This document shows, in pieces, positions 23,980 through 36,255 of a stretch of DNA of 64,000 bases. The first letter of the stretch is position 1. Each line of letters begins with the position of its first letter. Source of the stretch: Anseranas semipalmata (taxonomy: Eukaryota > Chordata > Aves > Anseriformes > Anseranatidae); contig VXAA01002963.1 of NCBI GenBank assembly GCA_013399115.1, positions 233,288 to 297,287 on the forward strand, written 5' to 3'. The notes under the pieces were generated by a model. It ran no database searches. It was not told the DNA's origin and saw only the letters and a program-made list of their open reading frames with translations. The translations under genes were made by a program, and so were the position numbers.

Positions 23980-26142
23980 CTAAAACAAAATATTAAAATA
24001 TTTACAATGATGGCAATCTAAAAAATATTAAACAAGACATTTTCCATCTGTCTCCAAGAATGTAGACAGCATTAAAAAATATAACAGGTGTCCATGAATG
24101 TGATTAGAATATATACAGCAAAGGCTACCTTCAATTCCTTGAAATCTGAGCTTTAAATAAAAACAGATTACTTTGCTTAAAATCAGGGAAAACCACATTG
24201 CAGATAACAAATACATGGCCATATCATCCTATACTTTTTACTGGGAACCATATAGTTCTTCATCATGGTTTAGTTGTGCAATATCTGCTAGCAGCATAAA
24301 TAATCTTTTAAAACTATCTGCTTCAATCTTCAAAACAATCAAGATTTGTTTATTGGCTGTTAATACCAAGTATTTTAGCCAAGGCATTTATTTGAAGATT
24401 ACTACAGAAAGTTGGCCAAATGAACTCAAGTTCAATGGATATGTCTTCAGTACTAAGGGGTTAATCCACACCCTGCTAAAAATCAATTAAAACACTTAAA
24501 TCCTATGAGCTCAGCCTTCAACACTGTAAGACTTTAATGTTATTCTTTTGCAGTCACAATCAATAACATTACAAGTCGTCAACATTTTAGAGGCACTCAT
24601 CTTGCCCTCCAAGCAGCTATGCTCTCTTCCTAAGACCTGACCAATCTTACTTCAAAATCCATCTCCTTCCATTATTAAGCCATCCACCCTCTATGCTTCA
24701 ATTATTCTTGGTCAACAGAAGTAATTTGATTTTTTGTAGCTCATCTGTCTGAACCACAGGGGTCCAGTTTAAAAGGAAATAATTCAAAAAATTTCATATA
24801 TACTCATATTGTTAGCCATCACACCATCTTTTGATAGAACAATGCCAATAAAGCTATTCATCAGTTCTCCCACTAATTTATGGAATTTGAAATAGGGGTC
24901 TGTTTCACTACAACTTCAGTTTGCACTTATTCTACCACCTATGCCTCACAGCATTTTCTTGGTACAAACAGCTGATCTCTTCTGGCAAAATGTTTTTATT
25001 CTTTATTGAATAGTTTCTTTACTGAGAACATGGTTGATGGTTAAAATACACTGAACAGACATTTCAAAGGCCCTTCATAGCCAACTATCTCTATCATCTA
25101 TGCAGCTAATACCTTAATGATAACACACAAGACGCAAGTACTTTTCAGAAAATCAAAAATACTTTAATCTCTGAACATCATTCAGAGGAACTTACTGCAA
25201 GATGATATAAAAAGGAGGTAATCTGTCTATGGAAAGCAGGAAGTCCATTTTAGAGAAACTTGTTTCTATATGCAGTTAAGCATTGCTCAGAAGAGATGTT
25301 CTTTGGCACTGGATGTCGAACATTATCGCAGGACCCAGAAAAGAACTCAAATACTAAATTGGCCACAGGAACTGAGAAGTGATTATGTTCCTTTGAAAAC
25401 TTTCATACGTGACAATAAAATGTTTTATTTAAGACAAGATGTCCAGTACTAACATACTCCGACTGCAATGGATGAGTATTAAAGGGAGAGAACCAAGACT
25501 ATTCATGGAACAAAATTCTACCTGAAGTAAATTACTGACTTTTTAAATTACCTCAGAGTAAACTGTTATACAAACATAACTACAAAATTCTAGATTCATT
25601 TTTGAACATGGATTAATTAGTGTGCAGAAGTGAAAACAAGTTTATTTTAGTTGGGTCAGTTTGCAAGAAAATTATAATTAACAGGAAAGTAGCAATCAGA
25701 ATCTTGCTGTATTTCTGACTTATAGGCTTCTGGCAGTCTATAGTAACGTATCTTCCAGTTTTTATAGAGTAGGGTAAATTTATAGGAGGATTATTAATTA
25801 AAAATGGCCTTAGTCATGTGAGAAGAAAAGCAACAATTTCCATATGAAGACCAAAATTTGCCTGTGGAACTATTATTTAATCTCTCTTTTGTTCTCCCTA
25901 TGTAAGTTTACTGTTATGTACAAAAGTAAACGGTTGAGCTAACAGTTTCCAATAGTGATAACTGAGGATCCAGCTTAACTACTATTGCTCTCCCAAAACT
26001 AATTCAAGCTCAACTGTAAAATTTAGCTTTCCATTGAGTTAACTCTACATAGTCTAACATTTTTGTCCCAAATGAGAGTATATTGAACATTTAGCTATTG
26101 CTAAAAAAATGCAGTATTAAATATGACTACCCTGATTCTTAC

Positions 26143-26440
26143 ATCATAGCAGCATAGGATGGTTTGGGTTGGAAGCGACCTTAAAGATCACCTAGTTCCA
26201 ACCCCCTGCCATGGGCAGGGACACCTCCCACCAGACCAGGCTGCCCAAAGCCCCATCCAACCTGGCCTTGAACACCTCCAGGGATGGGGCATCCACAACT
26301 CCTCTGGGCAGCCTGTTCCAGTGCCTCATCACCTTCATAGTAAAGAATTTCTTCCTAATCTAAATCTCTTTCAGTTTAAAGCCATTACCCCTTGTCCTAT
26401 CACTACACTCTTTGATAAAGAGTCCCTATCCACTGCCAAA
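26143..26440 (-). mobile_element. CR1 LINE fragment, same orientation as AKAP9
   Basis: Starts with the reverse complement of the CR1 tail (tcatagcagcataggatggt), then tttgggttggaagcgacctt, ccaaccccctgccatgggca, aggctgcccaaagccccatc and ttgtcctatcactacactct. About 300 bases of 3' UTR and C-terminal region. One of only two clear CR1 copies inside the gene that share its orientation. Confidence 0.92.
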
Positions 26441-29249
26441 TCTGAATATGATCTGCAGTGAGGTACCCCACCTCTCAGTGTCTAAATTTCCTGTATCAAA
26501 AATCACCACCAACAAAGAGGTAACCTGAGTGTTTAATCAGGTTTCTTCTCTTTGGTAATACAGAACTCAGCCTTATAAATTTCCAAGCTAAAAAACAAAA
26601 TAACTCTGTTATATCCTCAAAGACTATTCTTCAATATGGATAATTTCAGTGTTGGTAACTTGAATTATATATCATTATTTACAGAGAGTTTGTTGTATGC
26701 ACCAAAGAAAATTGGCAAGATATCTTGGCAATCCTTGGGCTAGATTATTTGTTTTTGTCATAACCATACACTGCTGAGAATCTAGTATTTCCTCTCGTGG
26801 TATGCACTTTATCATTGAACAGATTATTTCCAAACATTGGTTTAGCAAAGGGATCTTTGTTCTCCAAATAGTTTTTCAGTGCTAGATTAGCTGAACTACC
26901 TGTCCTAATTTTTCTACATTTTATTTCATTTTCTTTATTCCTCCTTCCCTCTCCCCCCTCCAGGTTCTCCATCTTACTGTACATCCCAGAATATGTCTTC
27001 CCCATTCAAAGCCTTTGGTTGCTCTTTGCTTTCACACTTCTAACATAGGAGTGCCTTAGCTACATTCAGCAGCTACACCTTTTCTCATTGAGGTGCCCTC
27101 TCTGTTTCTCCATGCTGCTTATGTTTCCTTATTACTGTCGCTTTTCTTCCTTACTTCTCCTCAAGAATCCCACCCAGTGTCTCCTTTTTACTCTGTATTT
27201 CTGTTCCTTGCCTGTCAGATCTGAGGGACTAACTAGCAATTGGAGTAAGTTATAGAAATGAAACAATGAACATGGAGCTATACAGACTTTATTATCTACT
27301 TGAGTAAACAGTTAAGCTATTCTTAAACTACTACCAAACGGATTTGTCCTGTGAAAAACAAAAGACGAGTTACTAATCCAACCTTAATCAATTAGCAGGT
27401 ATTCTTCATCACAGAACTTTGAACTTTTCTTTTCTAAGAAGCTTTGTTTAATAGCTTTTACTACCCAGGTGACTCAAGGACAATTTTACTGTGCCACAGG
27501 TTAATTTCTTTTGCTCTCCTGGCACTAGTATGTTCTCGAAAAGCAGTCTGGTCTGCTACATCATTTAAAGATTTCTCAAAGAAGTTGATCTCATCCATTA
27601 TTTACCCTGGAACTGACTTTTCTTCCATTTTAATTGCAAAAATAAGCAATTCTAAAACCAAGAATTTCACTGATCCAATTTATTTCCTGAGTTGTCTCTT
27701 TTAGATTATCTTTATTTCTATACAGAAAAGGACACCATGAATCTCAAGACCACAAGATTCTTTCAACAGAGTAAAGACCAAAAAATAAAGGCAACTAGAA
27801 ACTCAACATAAAAGCATTTAACATGCAACAAGTTCAGATCCAGAGACTTAACTGAGAAGTACCAATTGGGATTTCTCCAACAAATCTTGTAAATAAACGA
27901 TTCTTGAGACAGAGGATGGAAAACCTCATAGAAATTACAGGTAAGCTCAGGCAGACGGTAACATGGAACGGACAAGAAGAATAGAACGAAAAGAATTTTT
28001 CCAAAGTTCTTCTAATTAGTTCCTGTAATTTGAAGGATTGCAGGCAGATAGAGGAATCAACCCTTAAGAAGTGAGAGGAAAAAAAAGGGGGAAAGAACCG
28101 AGTGGAGGAAAAGGGATTACTGCAAAAAATAACTTTTATTCTCTAAACAGACTTTTGCCCTTTGCGAAAAGGAAGTCATCTAACGTCAGATGGAGAATAA
28201 GCTCCAATAGGAGTACCTCTATTTCACTCTCTGTTATTGATATCAAGTAAGAGAACTCTTAGTTATTTATATTTGGACATGCTAATTCCACTGGGGACTA
28301 AAAATTCATAGTAGAAAAGTTGCAGGGAGATAAACTTCTATCCACATAACTACCAGAAGAGAGTCCAGTCAAGACTTTTAGATAGATATATAGTATAGTC
28401 AGATGTTCTGAGTCTATTTTGTGGCACAAAAAGAACAATTTAAAATATGAATTCTAGTAAAAGGTGAAGTAAATTGAATTGAAATTTATCTAGAAAGTAA
28501 TCCTGCATAACGCCTCCAGTAATCTTGCCTTACTCTCCTGACACAGCAGCCTATAAAGATTTAATGTTGGGTGAAAAAGCAAACAGCTCAAAGAAGCTGT
28601 CTTTAATTCTCCACTGCAGGGATTAGCCTGAAACTGCCTGTTACATTGGCTGCCATTTCAACTAACCAAGCTCTAATCCAATTACTGTAACACAAGCTCA
28701 CTGTCCAAAGCACTGCACTTATAAGACTAAAAACAGTAAATTATGAGATTTGTTAAGACTATTTCAGATTTTTTCCTCTTCTATTAATACTGCACAGATA
28801 GAGACTTTAGCAATTATCTTTCAATTCCAAAATACCAATTACTTATTTAAATGAATAAGCAGGCCATAAAAAACATGTAGCAAAGAAAAATTTTCTCCCA
28901 TTTGGAAGCAGCTTATTTTAGTGGAAGTGAATACTGTTTTAGGACTCAGTAAGTCATGAGTAATTCAGCAGAGACAAGTTATAAATGAATAGTAATCACC
29001 ATGCTTATTCTTTTAAAGCTACATTTATAAACCAAACCAAACCAAGCATCTTCATATTCACTTATTTTAACATAAGAGAAGCTGCTTTGGGCTTTTATCA
29101 TTCAGGTCAGAGTAAGCCAGACCTCAGAAAAAATAATGCATGATCTTAAGAATATATCTGTGTGTGTAACGTTTTGCAACTGCACCATAATTTCTTCATA
29201 TTTAAAACCATAAATGTCTCCTACTGTTAACATTCAGAGGCCAATATAG

Positions 29250-29350
29250 GCTACAAGGAGCAACCTGATCTAATTAGACCTGCTTTGAGTGCAGGATTGG
29301 ACTACATTTCCTCATAGGTCCTTTGGAGCCTAAACTATTCTATGATTTTG
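29250..29350 (+). mobile_element. CR1 3'-end fragment, diverged
   Basis: aaggagcaacctgatctaat, then ggattggactacatttcctc, ggtcctttggagcctaaact and attctatgattttg follow the CR1 3' UTR consensus with many substitutions. Antisense to AKAP9. Confidence 0.78.
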
Positions 29351-30916
29351 TACTTTACCCCATTTCTCCAGTTGCAGTAGAGATATATATCTTGACTGAG
29401 GGTGAGTATACCAGCAGAGTCTGGGAACATGCAATCATGACGTAATTCAAAATGTATTTGGTTAAGAAATTTTCTTCATACAGTTATTGTATGTATGTAG
29501 ACTATAGTATTGTTAAAACAACAGTTGAAGTGATTCCCCCTCAACAGCTCTCTGCCCTAGCAGTCCTCTTTCCTTAGCTGTAGATACCTGCTGCATTTCA
29601 TTTCTTCCATCCTCACAAGGTATACCTTTCTCTTTTCCTTAAAAGACAAATAAGTCTCATCTTTACCAATGAAAACAGTCATTCTGGTAATAAATGTTCT
29701 TTTAAAATTTTATTACCTCCTCAAGGATAAGCTATGAATTGAACAGATGGTTTCATTGAGTTACAGATAGTTTTGAAGCCCTGACATGAACTTTTTAAGT
29801 ACGAAAACCTACATTTTAAAGGCAAATATCTATAAAGTTCAATATATCTAGCATTCAGCTATCCTGTAGGCTTAAAATCATAAAATAAATGGATCAATTA
29901 CTTTACAAGTTTTTGTTCACACATGTAGTTTAGTCTGCCTCCCCCTCCCCAGGGTAAACTTTTTTTTTTTTTAAACGAATGCAAGGAATTTTTTAGAAGT
30001 GTCAATTCTCTATTACTTCTTGGCTGCTGGAAATGAAATAATGGAGCCAAAATAGTTACAAATGGTCCAACCTAGCACAGGGCTGACAAATCAAAATGCA
30101 GAGCTATCATCTGTACTACCTCTCTCAGAAAAGACTACATTCACATGTACAGAAGTGGGAATCTGAACTGAGCTGCTTTTTCAAAGTGACACTCATGTCC
30201 TTTTAGAGTCACTGCTTTCAAGCCTGCAATAACCTATTATAACCTATTGTAAATAGCATCAGCATGTCTTGGCCCTAGATACATATTGGGAACAACATAT
30301 TATGTTATGTGAATTCATGTCCACTCAGAACTGACCTGCACAGCCAGTGTGTATCACACAGGGTGCTTTACAACCTTCCTAGAGCATGTACGTTCAACCA
30401 CAAGCAAGCAGGATTATACTTCATCAAGCAGTAAAAGTAGAGTATCTGTTTATTAGTCTCTTAAGCCATCCAGTTCTAAGTAGTGTTTTCTAAATTCATT
30501 TGTCGTCCTCATTAACCAGAAAGACTCAAACTACATTATGAATACAAGAAAGATGCTTAGCTTTGCATTTTGCTGTAGCCATGGTTGCAGCGATCAAAAA
30601 TCCACAGCAATTTGTAAACTTTTAATAAAACAAAATGCATAAAATGAAACAATAGTAGACAATCATTTTTTGCCCATTTAGGGAGTACAGCAGCACCAAC
30701 AAACTTTCTCTTATCTAAGGGACATTGACTACCACAGAAAACGTGATGCCAGCAGGCGAGTAGAAAACACTTCCTCTGGACGTATTAAGGACAAAAGCAG
30801 AGGCAAGGAAATAATATCTACAGTCTCATATAACTCCTTTATTTCCATTCTCAAAATTAATAGATTATTTTAAGCCCAAATTTTAATTTACAGTTTACAA
30901 CCTGAGACAAACTTAC

Positions 30917-31171
30917 CTCATTGGTGTAAGTCTGGCTGTGTTTGATAATTTCTCCACTATGCAAAGTCCTCATAACAGCAAAGTCAGCAGTTGCAGCTGC
31001 TCCCCTTCGGCTGCTGCATGTGGATGTTTCATCACCTCGAGATCGATCGATATCAAGCCCATCTTGTATTGATTCTTCATCTTTGATGCTTGCTGTTTTC
31101 CTTTTCTTTTTCTGCTTCTTTGATGCATTCTGACCATCAGTTTGTGCTTTCCGCTGCCTAAACTGGGCAAG
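30917..31171 (-). CDS. AKAP9: AKAP9 exon 2 (N-terminal, KCNQ1-binding segment)
   Basis: 255 bases (85 codons, phase 0 to 0). Acceptor TTCTGTACAG|CTT at 31172-31173, donor TGAG|GTAAGT at 30916. It begins LAQFRQRKAQTD, which in human AKAP9 follows the 16-residue first exon directly. Residues 29-46 of yotiao, one of two mapped KCNQ1-binding sites, correspond to GQNASKKQKKKRKTASIK here (31082-31135). The basic KKQKKKRK run could also act as a nuclear or phosphoinositide-binding patch. MRTLHSGEI near the 3' end is also conserved. The tail is otherwise hydrophilic and probably disordered. Confidence 0.97.
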
Positions 31172-34100
31172 CTGTACAGAAGACAAAATCTTGTTAAAGG
31201 TGAAAGTTTTCCTCTTTATTACTAATGACATCCCCTATAAAGGCTTACCAGCTGCTCTACATAAAGCTTCAAACTAACCACTACTAAAAAATTGGAAGTT
31301 AATGCTGTGTATCTCAAGATACATTCAGATTATTTTTCTGTTCACATAGTTTGTTTAAAAAAAGAAAAAAAATTCTTCAAAGAAAAGAAAAAAGGTTTCA
31401 CACTAGCCAGTTACTGTTTCACAGACAGAAACCTAGAAATCAAAACATCCAAAGGCAAAGGTATAAATGTCATTGTAAAGGACAAATGTGATGAAATAAC
31501 TATAATAACTATAGTTACAAATATCTCAAAATTAATTTATAGAAATTACTTTTGATTTTTATTCCAGAAACAGATAAAAGCAAACCTTTCTTCTACCACA
31601 TATCAAATAAAGTCTCTTTTAAAGTTTATGTTAGAGCTTAAGAAAGCACCACAAAGTACTAAAAGCATCATAAAGAAATAGCAAAATACACAGTAAGGGA
31701 ATAGTCTAAAAACGGACAGCGGGCAAATCACAAGATACACTACCTTGTAGCAAAACATGCTGATGAACAAAAAGTCACAGGTGAGCCAGACACACAGTTG
31801 AAAAACCAATTAGTATATAAGCTATTCAAATACTGTAAGACACTGCCTTTTGAAGAGCTTATTACTTTTAATCACTTCACAGTGGTTTACACAAGAAAAT
31901 CCATTTAAAATATTTTTTTCTTAACAAGAATAGAGTTTCTGTTCAAATGAGAAAAACAAGCATAGCAAGTTTTACCAATTAAAATTCAAAATTAAATATA
32001 TCCTATCAATAAAATCTGGTAATAGATATGATTATTTTCCAAATAAGAAGTCCAATAATTATTTAGTGCTAGAGTATGTTTCTAAACGTAGCTCCAAGTA
32101 AATATAGAGCATACAAATAAAGACCTTAAAGCTTTAAATAGTTTTTACATCAACTAATACCCAAATATAAAGTATTTTTGCTAAATCTGCTGTAATTTTA
32201 AGAAAAAGCTACAGTAAAGATGTCACGTTTGCTCAGGATATTCACCAATCGAGAAAGCCAGGCTTCCATTCAACCTCTTCAGCAACACTCGGACCGAGCA
32301 GGACACAAGGATCCCCCTTCCCAGACACAGTTCCGCTACAGCGCGAGCCGTCGCTTGCAGTGCTCTGTAGTTCTCATTTGGCCTCAAGAGATCTGGGAGG
32401 CCTTCATCTAAACAAATGTGTCACTTGCAGATCAGGTCTGACTTCTGGCTAGCTTATGCTTTTGTCCCTTTACCAGTATTTCTCCGTGGGTTTCTTCAGC
32501 CTCCGCTCCAGCCTTAGGACGACTGACAGCTTGGCATATGGCTCCTGCTCTGTTTACAGAGGACCTGAAGATTTGCTGAGCCAAATATGCTCACCTACGT
32601 ATTTAATACTTACTTCCTCCCTAATTGGTTCAACTTCATGAGTTTTTTTCTATTTTTAAAATCTGTAAATTCCATTATTTCACAGGAACCTACTAAAGTT
32701 TATACACTTCACAAATTCTAAACAGAAAAAGAAAGGATAGTCTCCTCCTGACTTCAAAGGTAAAGAAAAAAAAGTCGCATAGATTTAGCTTCTCAAAAAT
32801 GAGACGAGTGAATGTTACAGATCTGCCTCCTTACAACATTACTACGTTCTCCTAAAACGGTAAATTTACCTCAAAAAACAGTTTTCAATTTATCCCCCCC
32901 AAAAGCAGACTACGTCCAATAGAAATAAAACAGAATCTGACTCCAATCTGACTGATTGCTTTTATTTCTTTATTTATAAATAATGAAAGACACACAGTGC
33001 CACTAGGCAAGAACTCTGTTTCCCAGCTTGATTGAAACCTTCTGTAATGGAAAGTTAAGTTGGCTTTTTTAAAGCAGCTTTACAGTCTTTATTTGTCTAC
33101 AAAATGAGATGTGTATCTCAAGGACAATTGAATTACTCCATGTCTCCTCTCACTTATTTTGAATATTTCAGCGGAAGCACCTGGGGATGGCAGATTTCTC
33201 TCCTTTCAAAATTAAGTGGTCAATTTGCACTCATTAGGAATTTACTGATTAAACTTTACCAGGTCAGTTATAAACACACCTTAATTCTCTTGTTTAAAAA
33301 GATTGCTGAAGATGGGCACATATGAAAGCTATCTGTGTGTGCAAATGAAATTGTTATATTTGTATGTTACACAAGTTCTCAGCTGACAACTTCTGTATGA
33401 GCATCCAGTATTTTGGAAATAACTACAATATTAGCGACACCTGCATGCACAAATCACAGTAGTTTTTACCCTGTATGTTCACATTTACCCAAAACCGTTC
33501 ACCAAGCAGCACTAATGCAACGTAACTTCAAATTCACATTTTCAATCAAATTAAAGAACTAGAAATGAGAGAAGCAGCATAACAAAAAGCAACTTCTGAG
33601 CAAATACACGCTGTGGAGCTGACATCACGACAGAGGAGTCTCAGATACAGACATCCTTCAGAAAATGGAATTCAGGAGCTAGAGACGAGGACCTATCTAC
33701 ATTTCAATGACAAGAGGGAAGAAATCCACCAGCAGTCATGGGAACTAAGGAAAACAGATTTGTAGAATTAAAACAGAAAAATACTTCCAGATTTTGTATT
33801 TCTAGAAAAAGAATTTTTCCAATGTGAACAAAACATGAAACAAATACAAGCTGATACCACTATGCATTCTATTACCCTGTCTTCTAGGTACATCAGCTTG
33901 ATAATGCCAAAATAAAGCCTGTGGAAAACTTAGCACTGCTAAGTCAGTTCTGAATCTGCAGTTTTGAACTCAATGTCATGTCTTTGTCGAGTTACAAAAG
34001 TTCCAAGCAAGAGCATAAGAAGCAAACACAGCTGGTACTCATGCAGAAGGAAGGATCAAAAACCAGAAGGTGAACACTCAGAACAGGCTCTCTGCATGGA

Positions 34101-35859
34101 TCTGCCTACAAGGAGCAAGGATTGAGCACCTGACCCTGGACTTTTGTTTATTTTCAGACTTACAATTCTAGAGGTGCCATTTACAACAGCTGCCCAGCTT
34201 TCCATTAGTTTGAAAAATGGGAAGTGATTGAACATTGGCACTAAATTCTGTGGATGCACAAGACATAGCGCCTCTTATGAAAGGAAAAAACACTTATTGA
34301 AATTCACAAGACGACAATAGAGCAGCATGCAGAATGCAGGTAAGTAACAGATATACTTTTCAAAATCATCTCCCACAGTCAAATAATGATTGAATACAAG
34401 AACTTAGGTATTTAGAGGATATATTTATCTAGTTATAATTATAACCTCTTGCTGCTTACAAATCCTGGAACAACACAGGACAGGCTACAGCAAAACTTTA
34501 CACACCTGGTACAACATTACTTTAGCTTTTAAACGCTGATATCCTCCAACCAGCAGAAAAGCAGAGGAGAATCAACTGCTATTAGGAGCTCAATACTCTT
34601 GAGACAAAAGGGCACTAACCTGCAGGCCAAGGGCACTACAAGGGCACTAAACCATGTCAATTATGATAGCTGAATAAATAAATAATGCTGTTGTTATATT
34701 TTTAGCAGTAAAATACATCTTCAGCACAGACCCTTGGCAATTGTGCCAGAAATCTACATTGTTAGGAGGTGCTGTACATTGATTGATTTTGAATATGGCT
34801 GACTGAACTACTTCGAGTGGAGAAACGCATGTTAAAATAAAATTTGGCTCAAACAGCAAGCAAAATTTAATCTTTCCTTTTACATTAAAAAAATATATAA
34901 AACAGCTGAACAAAAGCAGCAACATGCAATCACTTCCCATATATCAACAGAATAAAATACTTAATAAAATTCATGAAATTATTAAAAGTTACATTTATAA
35001 AGCATAAATAGCTGCATTTTTATTAAATACACATATAAGTCTTTAAAACAGAATCACATTAAGCCCCATTTAAAACCAGTTGCTGCCTTATGATTGCTTA
35101 TCACTCCTTAACATTCTCATACAATGCACCAGATCTGGATGGTCTCATTGGCAGCTACTACAGTTAACAAGAACTGAAATTGCACATTGCCTCTGAAGAA
35201 GGCTGCTATGAAACAAGATAAAAAATATTTGCTGTGCTTATTGTTAAAAAACAACTTACAACTGCTAAATCTGTAAGTTTATAGATAGCACATCCCGTGC
35301 AAATATTGTTATAGTTATACCTCATGTACCTGCACACAACCATTACCAGCTTTGAATTTTAACTTACCAACATGAAACGCTTATGTCTCAAATTCAGCGC
35401 TGCACACGCACCTTTCACAGGAGTAGGGTCTGTTCATCTGCCACAGTTCTTCTTAAGTACAGAACCTCTATTTTTTTTTTTTAACTTATTTCTAAAGAAG
35501 CATAGAAAAATGAGCTATGAACTTACAGACTGAAAACAAAAAAGCACCTCAAAGAAGCTGCTACAGACAAGTAGTTTTTCTTTTTTCCTTTCTACACTGT
35601 ACAGTAAAAGCATGAGCAGAGAGCTACATCCTGGTCTTGCATATCTACTACCATTTTGAATGATCTTCCAGAAACTGCTTAAACTTCAGCTGAACATGAT
35701 AAACTCACAGAAGGGGACTTGCCCTTAGTCAGAAGTTCTCAGTCTGGTATCCAGAGAAACATATTGTATTGGACCAGATCACCTTTGGATCACTCGCACA
35801 GTTAATGTAAGAAGACAAGGACTTCTGAATCTCTTCCATAACTCAGGGTCATGGTTAAT

Positions 35860-36255
35860 GGCTCAAAGTCAAATTGGCAGCCAGTCACAAGTGGAGCTTC
35901 CCAGGGTTCAATACTTGGTCCTATACTACTCATTATCTATATAAATAATCTGGATGATAAAATCGAATGCACCTGAACCAAGTTCATGGATGACATCAAA
36001 CTGGAGGAAAGACAGATACATCAGAAGGAAGTGCCACCATACAAAGAGACCTCAACAGGCTGGAAGACAAAGCCAACAAGAACTGCATGAGGTTTAACAA
36101 AGATAAATGTCAAGTCCTGCACCTGGGATGCCACACAGCAGTAACAGGCTGGGAACTGACTGGCCTGGCACGTAGCTCTGCTGAAGAGGACCTGGGAGTC
36201 CCACTGGACAGCAAGCTAAACATGAGCCAGCAAAACGCCCTGGCAGCAACGCAGA
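35860..36255 (+). mobile_element. CR1 LINE fragment (reverse transcriptase)
   Basis: Plus-strand reading gives degraded CR1 blocks: agtcacaagtggagcttccc near 35883 ([13 protein letters not shown]), a FADD-like region near 35985, then MRFNKDKCQVLHLGCH at 36087 and LGVPLDSKLNMSQQNALAA up to about 36250. Ends before the 3' UTR, so it lacks the usual tail. Antisense to AKAP9. Confidence 0.88.

Larger units (their letters stand above)
23980..30916 (-). other. AKAP9 intron 2-3
   Basis: 6.9-kb AT-rich intron with a sense-oriented CR1 piece (26143-26440), an antisense CR1 tail (29250-29350) and a C/T-rich run near 26940-26965. The other stretches (23980-26142, 26441-29249, 29351-30916) show no repeat or gene I can name. 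Confidence 0.8.
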
